Source: Epiperipatus broadwayi (Eukaryota > Onychophora > Udeonychophora > Euonychophora > Peripatidae). From it: DNA of 64,000 nucleotides. Location: assembly GCA_028023455.1 (NCBI GenBank), contig JAQFVV010006203.1, positions 10,512,876 through 10,576,875 on the forward strand, in the 5' to 3' direction. Every line of letters starts with the position of its first letter. The first letter of the stretch is position 1. Under the pieces are notes generated by a model, which was given only the letters and a program-made list of their open reading frames with translations, did no database searches and had not been told where the DNA came from. A program made the position numbers and the translations under genes. Below, one piece after another: positions 23,754-36,627 of the stretch.

Positions 23754-23761
23754 CTTTAGAA

Positions 23762-26480
23762 CAGCAGTTCTCAATCTGTGGGTTTTGACTTCTTTGGGAG
23801 TCAAACAATCCTTTCACAGGGGTTGCCCACAATTAGATATGCCTACATACTAGTATCCAATGTGATGTCATTATCATGCCAACTCCATTACATACATCCC
23901 ATACAACTACAGTGAATATGACATGATTAACACCATTATGTACTTATGTGGACCAGTCACATATATGTAGAGAGCAGCTACTGTATTGAAAGCAGCTAAT
24001 ATGTTGAAGGCAGCAGTATTGGAAATAAAATGAACTTCATGGATTATAATTACTGGCTAAATTTAAAATCATCACCTACTGCAAAAAATATCTGTAAAAC
24101 TTAATCTGACTGCTGATAGTTTTTTTTAATTCAATTGTGGTTGATGTGAATACTGCCTCATTATGATAGTAGCAGGTATGTAAAAAAAAACAGCACCAAG
24201 AATGGTAAATCATAGGAAACTTTAATGAACTGTATTGACTGAACTATGTCATGTATCATTTTTTATGTTATTAAAGTTATTGTTATATACTATTTTCATT
24301 AGCAAACCATCCCATGACAATGTATCATGTAAAGAAAAATGTTAAAAGAAAATATAGTGATGATTTTTTGCAATATGGTTTTACCTCAATAATTAAAGCA
24401 AGTATTGAGATACCACAATGTGTTATTTGTTGTGGGAAGTTCTATTAGCCAAATCTATGAAGCTGAACAAACTAAAATACCATTTTGATAGCAAGCATCT
24501 GAGCTTTTCCAGCAAAGATAGCAACTATTTTAGAAGCAAAGCTGATGGACTCAAGTAAGCCAGATTTGATACTAGTCGCAAATATTACAAACAAAACATA
24601 GCATCCATTGAAAATTCATGTTTGGTGGCCCTTAGAATTACCAGAGCTATGAAACCTCACACCATTGCTGAGGATTTACTATTGCCAGTGGCCAAGACAT
24701 TGAGTTATGATCAGAGATGAATTTATTATGAAATTTAATGCAATTTCCTTATCTAATGACACTGTTCACAGAAGAATAGATGATATGTCTGCTGATATTC
24801 TTGATCAGGTAATCCAGGAAATTAAATCTGCACCACTTCTAATATTTAGTATCCAACTTGATGAATCTATAGATGTTGAAAATTGCTCACAGTTACTGGT
24901 TTATGTGAGGTATATTAATGATGGTCACTTTAAAGATAAGGGTTTTTTTTTTTTGCAAATCTCTTGAAATAAAAACTACTGCATGTGACATATTTGAGAC
25001 AGTCGTTTCATTTCTGAAAGAACATAAGATCTCATGGGAAAAGTTTGTGGTGTTTGTACAGATGATACTCCAGCAATGCTCAGATGCCAATCTGGATTTC
25101 AATGTTTGGTACGGAATGAGTCACCAAAAGTCATTGGAACTCACTGTATGACTCATCGGCAAATATTAGCAACAAAGACATTGCCACAAGAGTTATAAGA
25201 AGTAATGAAAAGCATCATGAGTTGTGTCAATTTTATAAAAGCAAGCCCTTTAAATAGTCAACTTTTTTTGCAAATGTGCATCGAGTTGGATGCTCTGAAC
25301 AATACTCTGCTATTTCACACTGATGTAAGATGGTTGTTGAGAGGAAAGGTTTTGAAATGTGTTTTTGAGCTTCGTGATAAACTCAAAATGTTTTTTAATC
25401 AGAAAGCAAGATTGCAGTTCGAAGCACTTTTTGGTGACAAAAATGAACTGCAGAAAATAACTTACTTGGCTGGCATCTTTGCCATCTTGAATGAGTTAAA
25501 TTTATTACTGCAAAGACCAAATGCAACATGCCTTGATTTGTCTGAAAAGATCCAATCATTTCAAATGAAACTTCAGCTTTGGCAAAAAAAAAAAAAAAAA
25601 TTGGATGAAAATAAAATTTACATGTTGCCGACTTTATCTTCTTTCTTTGAGGAACATGACATTAAACCAGACAAAAAGATTACAATGATAATTTCTGTGA
25701 AAAAACACTTGCACATGCTTGCAGATGAAATTTTCATCGTATTTTCCAAATCTACCTGACACCCCATTTGTACTTACCAGAAGCCCAATCACAATCAAAG
25801 TTGAAGATGTTCCTGAGACAGTGCAAGAGGAGTTTATTGAATTTATTAAAAATGATATGGTGAGAACTGATTTTTCTACAATGCTAGTACAAAATTCTGG
25901 ATCAAGTATTTGAAGTTATATCCTGCTCTGTCTGAAACAGTGTTTGTGCCTTCTTCTTCCATTTCCAACAACATATCTTTGTGAAAAAGGTTTTTCCAGC
26001 TTGTTGTTTATAAAGTCTAAATACAGAAGTATACTTGTTGTGGAAGATGATCTGTGCTGTGCTCTTGCAAAGACTGCCCCAAGAATTTCTGATCTGGTGA
26101 GAAAGAAGCAATCTCAATCTTCATACTGACCTTCGCTTTTTATGCATAGTATCACAAAATGCAGCAATATAGTTTGCTGTTGTTATATTAGGACTATTAC
26201 CATGCATCAAAAAATTTTCATTTATTTATAATTAAGAAATAAATATTTCACAATATATAATTACATATTGTTTTTGTGATTAATCATTATGCTTGAATTA
26301 TGTTCAAATTGTAGTAATGAAAATACATTCTACATATCAGATATATATGCACTACAGTTCATAACAGTAGCAAAATTACAGTTATGAAGTAGCAACAAAA
26401 ATAATTTTTAGGTTGGGGGTCACCACAACATAAGGAACTGTATTAAAGGGTCGCGGCATTAGGAAGGTTGAGAACCATTG
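23762..26480 (+). mobile_element. Complete hAT transposon (Charlie/ZBED5 group, SPIN-like ends)
   Basis: The element is 2,719 bp, flanked by perfect 8-bp duplications CTTTAGAA at 23,754-23,761 and 26,481-26,488, the length expected for hAT. Terminal inverted repeats start CAGCAGTTCTCAATCTGTGG and end GGTTGAGAACCATTG. The right subterminal sequence (ttgggggtcaccacaacata, ggaactgtattaaagggtcg) resembles SPIN/OposCharlie/URR-type hAT elements known from horizontal transfer among animals. The left subterminal block (ttcacaggggttgccc) also fits that group. It holds one transposase gene, annotated separately. Confidence 0.92.
24300..26127 (+). pseudogene. hAT transposase, ZBED5-like, inactivated
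   Basis: Colinear pieces read as a BED-finger hAT transposase. KKNVKRKYSDDFLQYGFTS and CVICCGKFY come first, then KYHFDSKH supplies the BED histidines (24,300-24,500). Next is the IASIENSCLVALRITRAMKP block, then FSIQLDESIDVENCSQLLVY with the first catalytic-region D (24,707-24,967). Then KEHKISWEK, LLFHTDVRWLLRGKVL (25,205-25,759), SYFPNLPDTPF, and the C-terminal dimerisation part LLPFPTTYLCEKGFSSLLF with SKYRSILVVEDDLCCALAKT (25,944-26,127). At least four frameshifts and several stops, two at homopolymers (T10 at 24,943, A16 at 25,584), break it. The element is dead, but breaks are few for its length. Known function of the family: cut-and-paste transposition with 8-bp target duplication. 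Confidence 0.9.
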
Positions 26481-26488
26481 CTTTAGAA

Positions 26489-27319
26489 GAATTTAGATGG
26501 ATTTTTAAAAAATATTTTAACTGCTATAGTTAGGTTCTAATAGAAGAAAGGTTCAAACATTTATCTAAAATTATTTTAAATTAATTATGTATATAAAAAT
26601 ATTACAAAACAAAGATTTAAAAAAAAAAATATCGCAAGATTTTTATCTTTACTCAATTTTTATCTTTACTCAAAAAATATCATCTTTAAAAGGAATGATT
26701 TTGACGAAAGCTGTAAACTGTCATTGATATATTACAATAATAGATTATATTTATAATGAACTTTTTCCAAATATATTAATATTGTAATACCCCCCCCCCT
26801 TCCAATTTACCTTGATAATTTCAATCGCAAAATAGGCTTTTAGTAAATTAAAGCCGATTAAAAATTATCAGGTATTATCTTTGCTCTATAATGTGGGAAG
26901 ATCAATCAAACCCATTACTTATATCAGTGAAATAACAATAAAAAGCTACATTTAAAATATATATATATACATATTTTTTTAGCAAAGTATTTTGGGATTT
27001 ATGTTTAGCTGTTTAACCGATATTGTTACCGCTATTTAAATAAAAATCTTTTTTATTTGAAATTTTGTTGTGGTCCCGAAAAGGATAACGAGCCTCTTTA
27101 TGAAGAAGGATAGTCCTGCTTGATTGATACCAATTTTTATCTTCCTAGTACAATGGTAACTTTTCATAATTACTAACGAATGACGATAATGGAGTCAACA
27201 AACCTGATTTTCCATGGATTATTAATGTGAACAACTCTCAATAGTATAAACGGCCTAATAAATTTGAATCCGGAAGAGGAATAAACTGGGATAACATCTT
27301 TTTCTGAGAAATATTCAAT
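26489..27319. other. Non-coding DNA, less repetitive, with poly-C tract
   Basis: A 10-C tract lies at 26,790-26,799. The stretch 27,060-27,300 keeps several CpG sites and has more even base use than the transposon DNA. No protein was recognised in it. Confidence 0.45.
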
Positions 27320-28075
27320 GCTATTATGTTTATTTTTCTTGTAACGGTCCAATAAACTGCACTTTTCATTTCCGATTTATTCGCCTATTTAATAATAAAG
27401 AAATGATGTTATTAATTATAATTGCGCTAATTATATATAACATCTTTAAAAATGTTAAAAGTGAAAACTGTTTAAAGTATTTATATATTTCTGAGCATTT
27501 CAAGATTACTTCGTTTTTATAAATAATTTTATTGGAACAATTTAATAACCGTCTAATTTTTAGGAAATAGCACAGATCAAATAAATCTATTTTGCCTAAT
27601 TATTTATACATACATACATTTACAATATATACGCGATTATATGGTTTCAATAATATTATATAGTAAAAAAAAAGACGAAGATTGTAAACTTTTTGAGATA
27701 TATATATAAGTTTTTTTTGCACAAAGGAAGGTAAAATAACTAACCAATAATATACACTAGCAAATTTACCAGACATGATCATTGTACGTGGTTATTTAAC
27801 ATTTAGATTTTAAAAAAGATGGGAAACGTAAGTATGTGTGTGTGTGCACATATAAATAAAATCGTTTTCTCCAGCAAAGAAAAGTTTCAAAAATTCCTAA
27901 TACCTACAGTAACATAATTATTAAAATATTTTCTGAAAAAGTAAGCTATTATTCGGTATTGTGTTTACTTTTTGTTGTAACAGTCAAATAAGCTGCAGTT
28001 TTCATTTTCGATTTATTCATTTAATACTTAAAAAAAATGATGTTATTAATTATAATTGCACTAATTAAGTATCTC
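27320..28075 (+). repeat. Direct duplication, ~120 bp, two copies
   Basis: Copy 1 (about 27,320-27,440) and copy 2 (about 27,950-28,075) share gtaac.gtc.aataa.ctgca, ttttcattt.cgatttattc and aatgatgttattaattataa in the same order, about 635 bp apart. Copy 2 has lost part of the middle. No coding capacity. Confidence 0.65.
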
Positions 28076-29047
28076 AGTTTAAATTTCCAATGATTTTAGT
28101 ATGATTTGTCATTCTCTTAGCCCAATTTGTTTTGACATTACATTAGACTTAATTATTTTAAGATTGCCACTCACGGATTAATAATACAATGATAAAGTGA
28201 AAAACCAGTGACAAACCGATCCAGAGCTCAACGTCCATGGACTAGAGCTAAAATTCTGTTATTTTCTGTATTCAATCTTTATGTGAGCTCCCAAGCTGCA
28301 AATCCCTTGATTATTTATTTATTCCGTTCTCTTTGATCTATAGTGCTCTATACTATGCAAGGCATTCATATGTAGAGAAAAAATATATAATTGCAATATG
28401 ATGCAAACTTTACTATTGGTAAAGAAGGTATACTGAGTTCATAGTTTATCTTTAAGCAAGATTACTTTACCTTTTTTTGTATTAATATTTTTTGAGACTG
28501 TGAATTGAGATTCGAGCTCATTTACTAATTTCGTGACTCCTCTCTCTTTTTTTTTTAAATCTCGCATTCTATTTATCTAATTTTTTCATTTGTAAAAACT
28601 TAACAAATATGGTGTCTAAATGAGTGATATCTGAAAAATGTTTCTAGATTTTTTTGTATCATCTCTGCCAATAGTAATCTAATGTGTAATTTTAAAACAC
28701 TGATCTCTTGTTTTGATGACTTACTGTGCAATTTAGAACAATAAAGAAGTCACAGATGTGGTGCTAGAAATTTCTGGATGGACTGCCAGCTGATTAAATT
28801 TTAAAAATTAAGTTTAATTAATTAATTTGAGTTTGAGTTCAACCTCACTAAGGTGATCATTATAAATATGTGACTTTTTTTCGTATGCATTACTGAAGCT
28901 ATAATTATACTATAATGTGTAATAGACCTGCTTAGCGCTTTCGAGATTTAATGTTCGAATCTCATACTCATAGCTTTGTGAATGAAGACTATTGTGATTT
29001 ATTGTACACATATGCAAATGAGTTTGAATTTTTAATTAGTTAGTCCA
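28076..29047. other. Non-coding AT-rich DNA with a weak tRNA-like box
   Basis: No gene recognised. At 28,949-28,961 atgttcgaatctc resembles a Pol III B box, but no A box or cloverleaf is convincing. It directly precedes the PLE fragment. Confidence 0.4.
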
Positions 29048-29640
29048 TTATTTGGAGAGAGCAATGCATGCCTTTCTTCTATTAATGGCACTGAGATCAT
29101 TTGCTATGTAAAAAGCTTCTTTAACCTTTCTTTTGGAAGCACTCTTCTCTGTACAAATTATTTGGGCAGAACTGGGTTTGAATACATGGCCTGTAGCTGC
29201 TTGGTGGTCCCAGAATACTGATGTTTCTTCTTTTTTACTTTTAAGCCTGTTGTATGTATACCTGTGTTGGTAAATTCTTGTATTAAGGTTAGCCCGAGTC
29301 TCACTGTAGTAAGATGCCTGGCAGCCTAATTGAGGGCATGCTATTTTATAGACCACATGAGGGGCTTGATCTTTTTTTATTTTATCTTTGGAATTATTTA
29401 CTAGTTGGTTAGTACTGGGAGGTGTTCTGAAGCTAAATTTGAAATTGTTAGACAATTTTTTTTGCAATATTTGAAGTTACATTAGGTATAAAAGGAATTG
29501 ATAGGTATTTCATATTGTCTTCAGGCTGTTTATTTCTAAGTTTTCATTGTGATTTCTGCCATGAAATTAATCATATTAAACAAGAGTTGTCTTCTCTTTC
29601 ACTCTACAATTCTAATGCTGCCTATTGACAGCTTGAGTGA
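29048..29640 (-). mobile_element. Penelope-like element fragment with GIY-YIG domain
   Basis: The minus-strand frame 29,467-29,048 (139 codons) is a nearly intact PLE C-terminus: YKIACPQLGCQASYYSETRA (GIY-YIG boxes; YYS replaces YIG), NTRIYQHRYTYNR, HQAATGH, and KRKVKEAFYIANDLSAINRR, the conserved end. A one-base shift upstream links it to YLSIPFIPNVTSNIAKK (29,520-29,465), the segment that precedes the endonuclease in PLEs. The reverse transcriptase is missing. It belongs to the same subfamily as 12,620-13,750. The altered YIG box and the truncation make it inactive. Confidence 0.85.
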
Positions 29641-30185
29641 TCACTCTTTACCAGATAGTAGTCTGCACTCCAGACCAGTTTTTGAACTTTGCTTCTATCA
29701 ATGAAGACTTAGATTCAAAATTATAAAAGTCTGAGGGTGATTAAATTGCACTACTATTAGATTGTCAATCACTACTCAATCTTAAAAATAGATGACATTG
29801 GAATAATAGAAAGAGAAAATTGCTCATTTATACTTTAATAAGTTGAAAGAATATTGAAAATGCATAAGGTAATGAAGCATCCATATTGTTACAGTGACAT
29901 CTAAAGACAGTTTCCACATTTATTCTTACAAACTTTACCTTTTAAAAAATTTTGGTGTATTATCAGCTTTTTAAAAAAATGGTGATGTCACTTTTTTCTC
30001 TAATTTCAAATTCACAGATATCTGCTTTAATCTATTTTTTCCCACAATATATTAAATACATGTAATGATAACACATTGAATACTTTAAAATTTGAATCCA
30101 AAAGACAAGATTCTAAATATACTCTATACGTGTATATATACATTAAAATGAGCATTTTCAGATAAATATATATTTCCAATATTTT
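29641..30185. other. Non-coding AT-rich DNA
   Basis: Nothing recognised on either strand. Confidence 0.45.
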
Positions 30186-30475
30186 CTTGGGATGTGATCA
30201 CTTGTTGTTAATATCAATGTTGTAGTGAGATTTTGACTGGATCACACAAATTACCATTATCCATATAGAAGATCATTTAAGTAGTCAAGTGATAATTGCC
30301 ATCCAAATAATAGCAGGTATGATCCAAATGAAACATTGACTACACCATTGATATTAATACCAAGCAAGCAAGCATATACAGTATATTATATATAACCAGT
30401 CAACACTTAAACAATCCCAATATAACATATCAAATAATAATTTCAAACTGTCATCAAGGCAACCTCAATTTTAAC
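30186..30475. repeat. Small inverted repeat plus minus-strand R2 copy
   Basis: Arms tgttgttaatatcaatgttg (about 30,204) and accattgatattaatacca (about 30,342) are inverted. The following ccagtcaacacttaaacaat...tcatcaaggcaacctc (30,399-30,474) is repeat R2 in reverse, matching 49,262-49,345. Confidence 0.55.
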
Positions 30476-31610
30476 AATAATATATATATATTAATTACAC
30501 TTTAAACTTCAACATTAAAATCACTGAAAAAAATTTTAATAGCAGATAAGAGAATACTAAAACAAACAGTAATACTTTAATAGGAATTTTTTACTATTAA
30601 AAAAAAAATAACATTTTTTTGTCAGCCTGTAAAAATCCTATATATTAACCAGTTCTGACAATAATAATACGTGAGAATGAAATAAGTTATTTTGCAAATA
30701 TAAACAACAATTAAATCAACTTTAATTTAATTTATTCATTCATTTTTAATTATCTTGAGAAAAACTAAATCAATTAAATAATGTAAATCATTTTAAGAAT
30801 ATAGACATTAAAATCAATTCTAAAACAACTAAACATTCTCACAATTGCTAATGCCTAAACCAGGGATTTTCCTTTAACAAAAGGTAACCTCTTATCCTTT
30901 ATGCCTATTGGTGTACCAGATGGATCTTTGCTCTTGCTAATAACCCTCGACGCCACCTAGCAACATACTCAATAAAACTAGAATTGTTCAGAAAAAGAGA
31001 CAGCATCCTAGCTCAACTACATGTGGTTGCTTCCACGTAGTCACACTTGAAACCAAGATCCAGTCTATGAAATATAAGTCCAATATGAAAGATGGTGACA
31101 CTTTCAATATCAGCAATTTTCAACTTTAAAGAGATGCAAACATAAACTGAACTAAATAGAAAACCAGATTCTAAAACAAACAAAAAAGCATGCAGAAATA
31201 ATAAAGACTTATGTACTGAAATGATGTCTTAATTAGTCTCGTGCATAGTTGTAATTTGTTTTGCAATTGTAACAAAAATCAATATATTACTAGATGTGAC
31301 TCTGTAACCTTTATAATTAATTCATTCAATATCTGTTGTAAATATAAGTAACAGTTAAATTAGTTTTATTTTATTTTCTCAAAATAGATGCATTAAGTAT
31401 TTATTTTACTAACCTTGAAAAAAACTAAATTACTTCACTGGTGTATATCATTTTTAAAACTTACTCATTAAAATTGCTGGCCTAATAAAATGTTAAAACA
31501 AATAAACAATTTTTTCCCTTAACAAAAAGAATAACCTCTTTTGTTAGCCTGTGCAGATCTTATATATTAACCGATTCCAGTTTCTATTATCTGAATGATT
31601 GATATGTAAG
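30476..31610 (+). repeat. Degenerate direct repeats (three units)
   Basis: Blocks near 30,500-30,660, 30,690-30,920 and 31,330-31,600 share the order: actaaat/caattaaat, attaaaatc or attaaaattg, acaaa, then ttaacaaaa.gataacct and (first and third) gtcagcctgt...cttatatattaacc. Units are strongly diverged. The stretch 30,900-31,150 between units two and three is GC-richer and unassigned. Confidence 0.45.
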
Positions 31611-32600
31611 ATTTCTATGAACTGTCAAAAGGAATTATCTTATGTTAGTAAAAGATGCTTGTTTGTCTCAGCATTCTTTTATGAAAAGTGCATGTCATTT
31701 GACCTCAAAATTTATTATATATATTCTATTACAATATCAAATGTATATTGAAAATAATTTATAATTCACTTCAATTATGTACTATTTATTTTACAAAAAA
31801 AAAAAAAAGAATTAACTTTCGAGTAACTATTTAAAATTTAACGAACTATTCAAATTTATTAATCCTTACATTAAACTATGTAATACGAATATCAAATGGC
31901 AAATTGGATAATTATAAAAATAAAACTAGAATTTGGGTCATATTTGTACTTTATTATTTCCTTAATGCATCAAAAATCATTTACAATTGACTGGTATCTT
32001 TATTGCTAATAAAAAGTTATATGGGGTGTTGTCTTCCTCCTTTTTTAGAAGTAGATATTATATTTAATGCTAAAGCTCTTACAGACTTCAATAAATATGA
32101 ACTATTCACTATTTGGAATGTCAACACCTTCAGCTTTTTAAATTCAAATTATAGTCATGGAGTTAAAAAAAATTGCATAGAACATTGGAACGCAGTAGAT
32201 AATTTTATTAGCAAATTCAACATATAGTTGACTCATCCTTTATTTTCAATAAATATTTGAAATTGATTTGTTTTTAACTGTGTACTCAGTCTTACATATC
32301 ATTTTCAATTGTTAATAGATGGAATGTCAGTGGTGATGTTTTAAATGGAATAATTATTATTAAAATTAAATTCATTATACTATATGTTTCAAACTGTTCA
32401 AGAAACTTTAAAAATAAAGAAATGGAAAGTTATATGATGTTTGAGATTAACCAAAGTCTGGAGTCATCCACTGCTTCTTTTTCAGTAGAACTTCTGGAGT
32501 CTCCTTCTCTAGTTTCAGTACTGGTCACTGGGTTTTCTTTGTCATCCACTGGAGCATCTTCTACTTATTCTGTCTCTTGGGTGATGCTTGCAGCAAGTAT
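31611..32600. other. Non-coding AT-rich DNA
   Basis: No recognised gene. A plus frame at 32,003-32,227 (74 codons) has no family resemblance. The left LTR expected for the gypsy remnant was not found here by eye. Confidence 0.4.
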
Positions 32601-34900
32601 TAGCTGTTAATCTTCTTTCACTAGCTATTTTGATTCGCTGCTCAGTGCTTTTAGTCAGCAATAAGCAACTTATAACTGATGTCTATAGCATCTTTATATT
32701 TGATTAACTGTCTTTAAAGATGCTGATCTCTTATATTGATGACAATGGCTAGTATCCAGGTCTTCTCTGTATACTGATGGCATAAAACTGTTTGCCCAAC
32801 TTTGAATTTGCTCTCACTAGCTGCTTCATGTTGTTTATTGCATATACTAGTTTTGATATCACAAAATTTGACTCTTAGTATGAAATTCATCATTTCAGCT
32901 AATATTTATTAAGAATGATTGATGACATTGTGTGCTGTATCAATAGCATTTTGGATAAGTACTCACTCAAATCATCTGCTAACAATTTTGCAAATTCTTT
33001 GTCAGTTGTATCATCCATTCTGCTTGCCTATTGCTCTCTGGGTGAAATGGACAATGTCAAGTTCTGTTTAATATTATTTTTCACACAGAAATCTTTGAAC
33101 TGTCTGGACATGAAAGCTGTTCCATTACAGAAACATTGGTGATAAAAAGACTGTGCATAAGAAATAGTTTTCTAAGTGCTCCAGTAGTGGCTGATGTATG
33201 AAAAGACTTTGCTAATTCTAATCATTTGGAAAAGATATCAATGGCAAAAAAATGTTGAGTCTTTTATAAAGCCTGTCTGCTTGAGGCCAAGGATTGATAG
33301 TTTTGATGTCATGATTTAATTTAATTGGCATTACTGTCATTGGTGGCTCTGATTTGACATTGAATCTAATCTACCAAACATATTATCTACACAGCATTTG
33401 TTTGGGTGATCACATTGTAACAAACTTCAAAGTTTATTTGCAACTTTGTCCAAAAGATTTTGCATATGTCAGGTTTTCTTGCCCAGATATCTTGAAGTAT
33501 TTTGATGGCTTGTTAGCTGGCAATCTGGAACATATCCATTTTACTCATCTATTGATAATCCAAGTCATTTGCTATCCAGTTGGCTATCAATTTACTTTTT
33601 ATCTGGCCATTGTTTACCAAATCAGTCATGTTGGCTAGTTGTTTTTCTATCTTTTCATATTCAGTATTGTTTGACAGTTTACTGAATATATCAACATGGT
33701 ATTTTATTTTTATTTTTAAATATCACATTTGAATATTGCCTAGTTGTGCCTTTATAGGATATAAGCAATGTTACTATATGTGTATAAAACTCTTTGAATT
33801 ATTTTTTATTCTCCCAGGATCTTAATTAATTTATCCCAGTAATCATATATTAAGTTAAAGCTAAACTGGTGAACTGTCTTTTTATTGGTATTTATTTTGC
33901 AGTCCTTCTGATATGATAGATACATTAGAATGTTGTTGCAAGTGCAATTAATAATGTGCATTTTAAATGATGGCACCACTACTGATTACTCTTCAAGCAT
34001 TTTGACATCAAATTCTGCTAGGCAACTATTAGATTTATTTTCTATTATCAGAACTATTTTTATTAGCCTGTTCCTTCAGCTTCAATGTGGTTCTTACATT
34101 GTTAAAAATAACAAATTGACATGTCAATTCTAAGTGGAATGTGTGTGCTATTACAATGATGGCAAGTTTTTGTTTATTTTCTGTTTTTTGAAGTCACAAT
34201 TGAACAGACATTTGTTTTTATGACCTTGTTTTTGTTGAGTCACATTTATTTTAATTTTTTTCTTTTAAGTAGCTGTTTTATTTATTTAGCTACATAAGAT
34301 GCCTGAGAGATGACTGATTCAGGGATTGTATTTTGATCCATTGAATAACTTTGTTTTGTTTGTGGTCCTGCATACCACATACAAAATACTTTCTAATTGC
34401 TTTATTCAGAAATGTCTTAAACTAACAGGATAAGCTTATCCCCTGGAGCTCAGCTTAATCAATTGCTTTTTCAATCTTCTCTTGATTGTGCAGATTAAAT
34501 GTATATCTTTGAATTATAAGTAGAAATTTAGGACTGAAATATGACTTTAGAAATTCTATGGCTTTTCACATTTTGAAATTGGATAGTGCTGTTTGTGATT
34601 GTAAGATCTGATAAGTAACAGGTACCATATCCACCTGATTAGCCAACATTAGCTCAGGTTTTATTTCATTAGTATTCAGGAAGAAATGCTGTCTGCCTAC
34701 TACAAACATCAGTATTTGTTTATTATTGTAATTTTAGTGCAGGTTTTATTTTGAGTTCAAAAAGAAATGCTGTCTATCCATATGTGTCAGAAAATTTTCC
34801 AAACAACTTCGAACAAATTCTTCAAGAGACTCTATTTGAGATATGTCCATGTGCTCAAAGTTTTAGTAGATTCTTACATAATTTATAACAGTAAGTGGCA
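32601..34900 (-). mobile_element. Ty3/gypsy LTR retrotransposon remnant (gag and integrase)
   Basis: The minus strand, from high to low coordinates, reads as follows. First is a gag capsid-like block with FLKSYFSPKFLLIIQRYTFN at 34,550-34,491. Then comes a decayed zinc-knuckle region (TKTCHHCNSTHIPL) near 34,170. The integrase core pieces are FAIDIFSK.LELAKSF.TSAT (33,240-33,185), NGTAFMSRQFKDFCVKNNIK (about 33,115-33,060) and SNRQAEW with the catalytic-site glutamate near 33,035. Last is a post-integrase segment (YTEKTWILAIV) near 32,770. This order fits the K02A2.6-like gypsy group. Recognisable reverse transcriptase and RNase H are absent between gag and integrase, so about 2 kb is missing. 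Frameshifts and stops are abundant. No LTRs were identified. Confidence 0.7.
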
Positions 34901-35554
34901 TACTATTTTTTGAACATCAAGAATATACACCGCACTCTATTGTTAGATCATCAACCTAAGCTGATATCAGTACTGATACCAGTATCCAGAGTTCTCAAAT
35001 TCCATGGATTTCATATATCTCATGCATTCTATCCTTGTTATTAATAATGTTATCTATTAGATAAACAAATGAATTCAATACAATTATATTATAATTAAAT
35101 TCTAGAATAGATAAAACTAAAGGCTAGTGAACTCTTCATAAGTTAACATACAAGATTTTTTGCCCATTAAATATTCTTATTATTTAGCATATAAAGTTCC
35201 CATTATCATTTACATTAAATTATCAACACACATCTAGTCAATTCTTTTGTGATATTGTATATGGGTTATATGCTACCACTACTGTGACATATACCTTTTC
35301 CAGAAATCTTTGCAAACAAAGAGTAATTTCTTTTAAAAATGTATTCCTCTTTTATTTAATTGTCACGAATCGCAGAGAAACTTTAATATCAGTGTCACCC
35401 TTTGGATTTTGAGGCCTGTAAATTAAATAGTGAATAAATAAATAAAATCTTTAATGTTTTAATATAAGAAAAGAACATATACAACATTTATTCTTATATA
35501 AATAGTAATACTTAACTTATAACACACTAATATTAATATAAAACAAATTAATAT
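34901..35554. other. Non-coding AT-rich DNA
   Basis: No gene recognised. It may hold the ends of the flanking gypsy and hAT remnants. Confidence 0.4.
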
Positions 35555-35933
35555 AACTTTATTTTCCTTGCTTTAATTTCAGTAAATTTATCTAGTCATT
35601 TAAATTTAAGTCTTCACATAATTTATTTTCTATGGAAAGCAATGTTAGGCTGGATAGTCTTTCTTGTGAAATTGTGGATCTTAAATAATTTTTTATTATT
35701 TTAAGCTTTTACAAGCTACGTTTGGACTCAATAGTTGTTCAAACAGTGAAACATTTGGAAATTTTGTCTGCTTCATTTCAAAAATAAGCTTTACCTTTAT
35801 TGCATCAAATATTAGTCTCTCAGTCTATTTTATTAATGCGTAAGATATAGTGTTGTTGATTAAAATAAAATAACTTAATATGGGGCCTCACTAGACCCCA
35901 GGGCATACGCTTGGTTGACCGACCTTAGGGACG
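35555..35933 (-). mobile_element. hAT remnant (ZMYM1-like), dimerisation domain and one terminus
   Basis: Minus strand 35,700-35,560 reads KIIKNYLRSTISQERLSSLT followed by LLSIENKLCEDLNLND, the C-terminal dimerisation (hATC) motif of ZMYM1-type transposase-like proteins. Upstream, 35,933-35,882 is a GC-rich block (tagggacg-like end, ggggcctcactagaccccag) typical of the termini of this hAT group. The two lie only ~80 bp apart, so nearly the whole transposase is deleted. It is non-autonomous and dead. Confidence 0.65.
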
Positions 35934-36627
35934 CATTTGTTTAATATTAATTAATATCTTTGATTATTGGTTATTTTTAATAGTATCTTTTGTTATTACT
36001 TGTTAGAACAAATAATAAACCAATAATTTTACTTTCTGTCTGTTCAATCTGAATGAATATGTTCATTTAAACTAGATGAGTTAGATAGATTCTTTAAGTT
36101 TAGATGAATTCACTACCCTTTAGCTCATGGATTTGTTAATTTACCACTAGATTAAACATGTTATTTCCTCTTTGATTAATCAAAGTATACAAGAAAGAAA
36201 AACGACCTTTTTTTCCATTTATTATCAAATTAAACCATTAATTCATCACCATCATCAAGCATTATCAATCCACTGCAGAATGAAGATTTCTCCAAGTTCA
36301 ATCCATCTTCTCCAATTTTTAGCTTCTCTTTTCCAAATCACCCATGCATACTTTCTTATTTCATCCATCCATCTCACATGTGGTCTCTGTCTAGGTCTTT
36401 TACAATCTCTTGGAATCCAATTTAAAATTTCAATTGGCCATCTATTATCTCTTCTAGCAATATGTCAAGCCCAACTCCAGTCTTTTAATTTTTTTAATGA
36501 TGTCAATAACCCTTGTTTGTTCTCTTACCCATATATTGCATTTTCAATCTCTTCTTGTTACTCTCAATATGCATCTCTCCATACTTCTTTGAGTTGTCTG
36601 AAGTCTCTATATTGATCTATTAAGTGT

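Noticed and set aside
28940-28975. tRNA-like B box before the PLE fragment
   Set aside because: Only the B box is plausible; no A box or cloverleaf could be drawn.
36172-36615. 147-codon plus-strand frame
   Set aside because: Antisense to the RTE C-terminus; the minus-strand reading is colinear with known RTE order.
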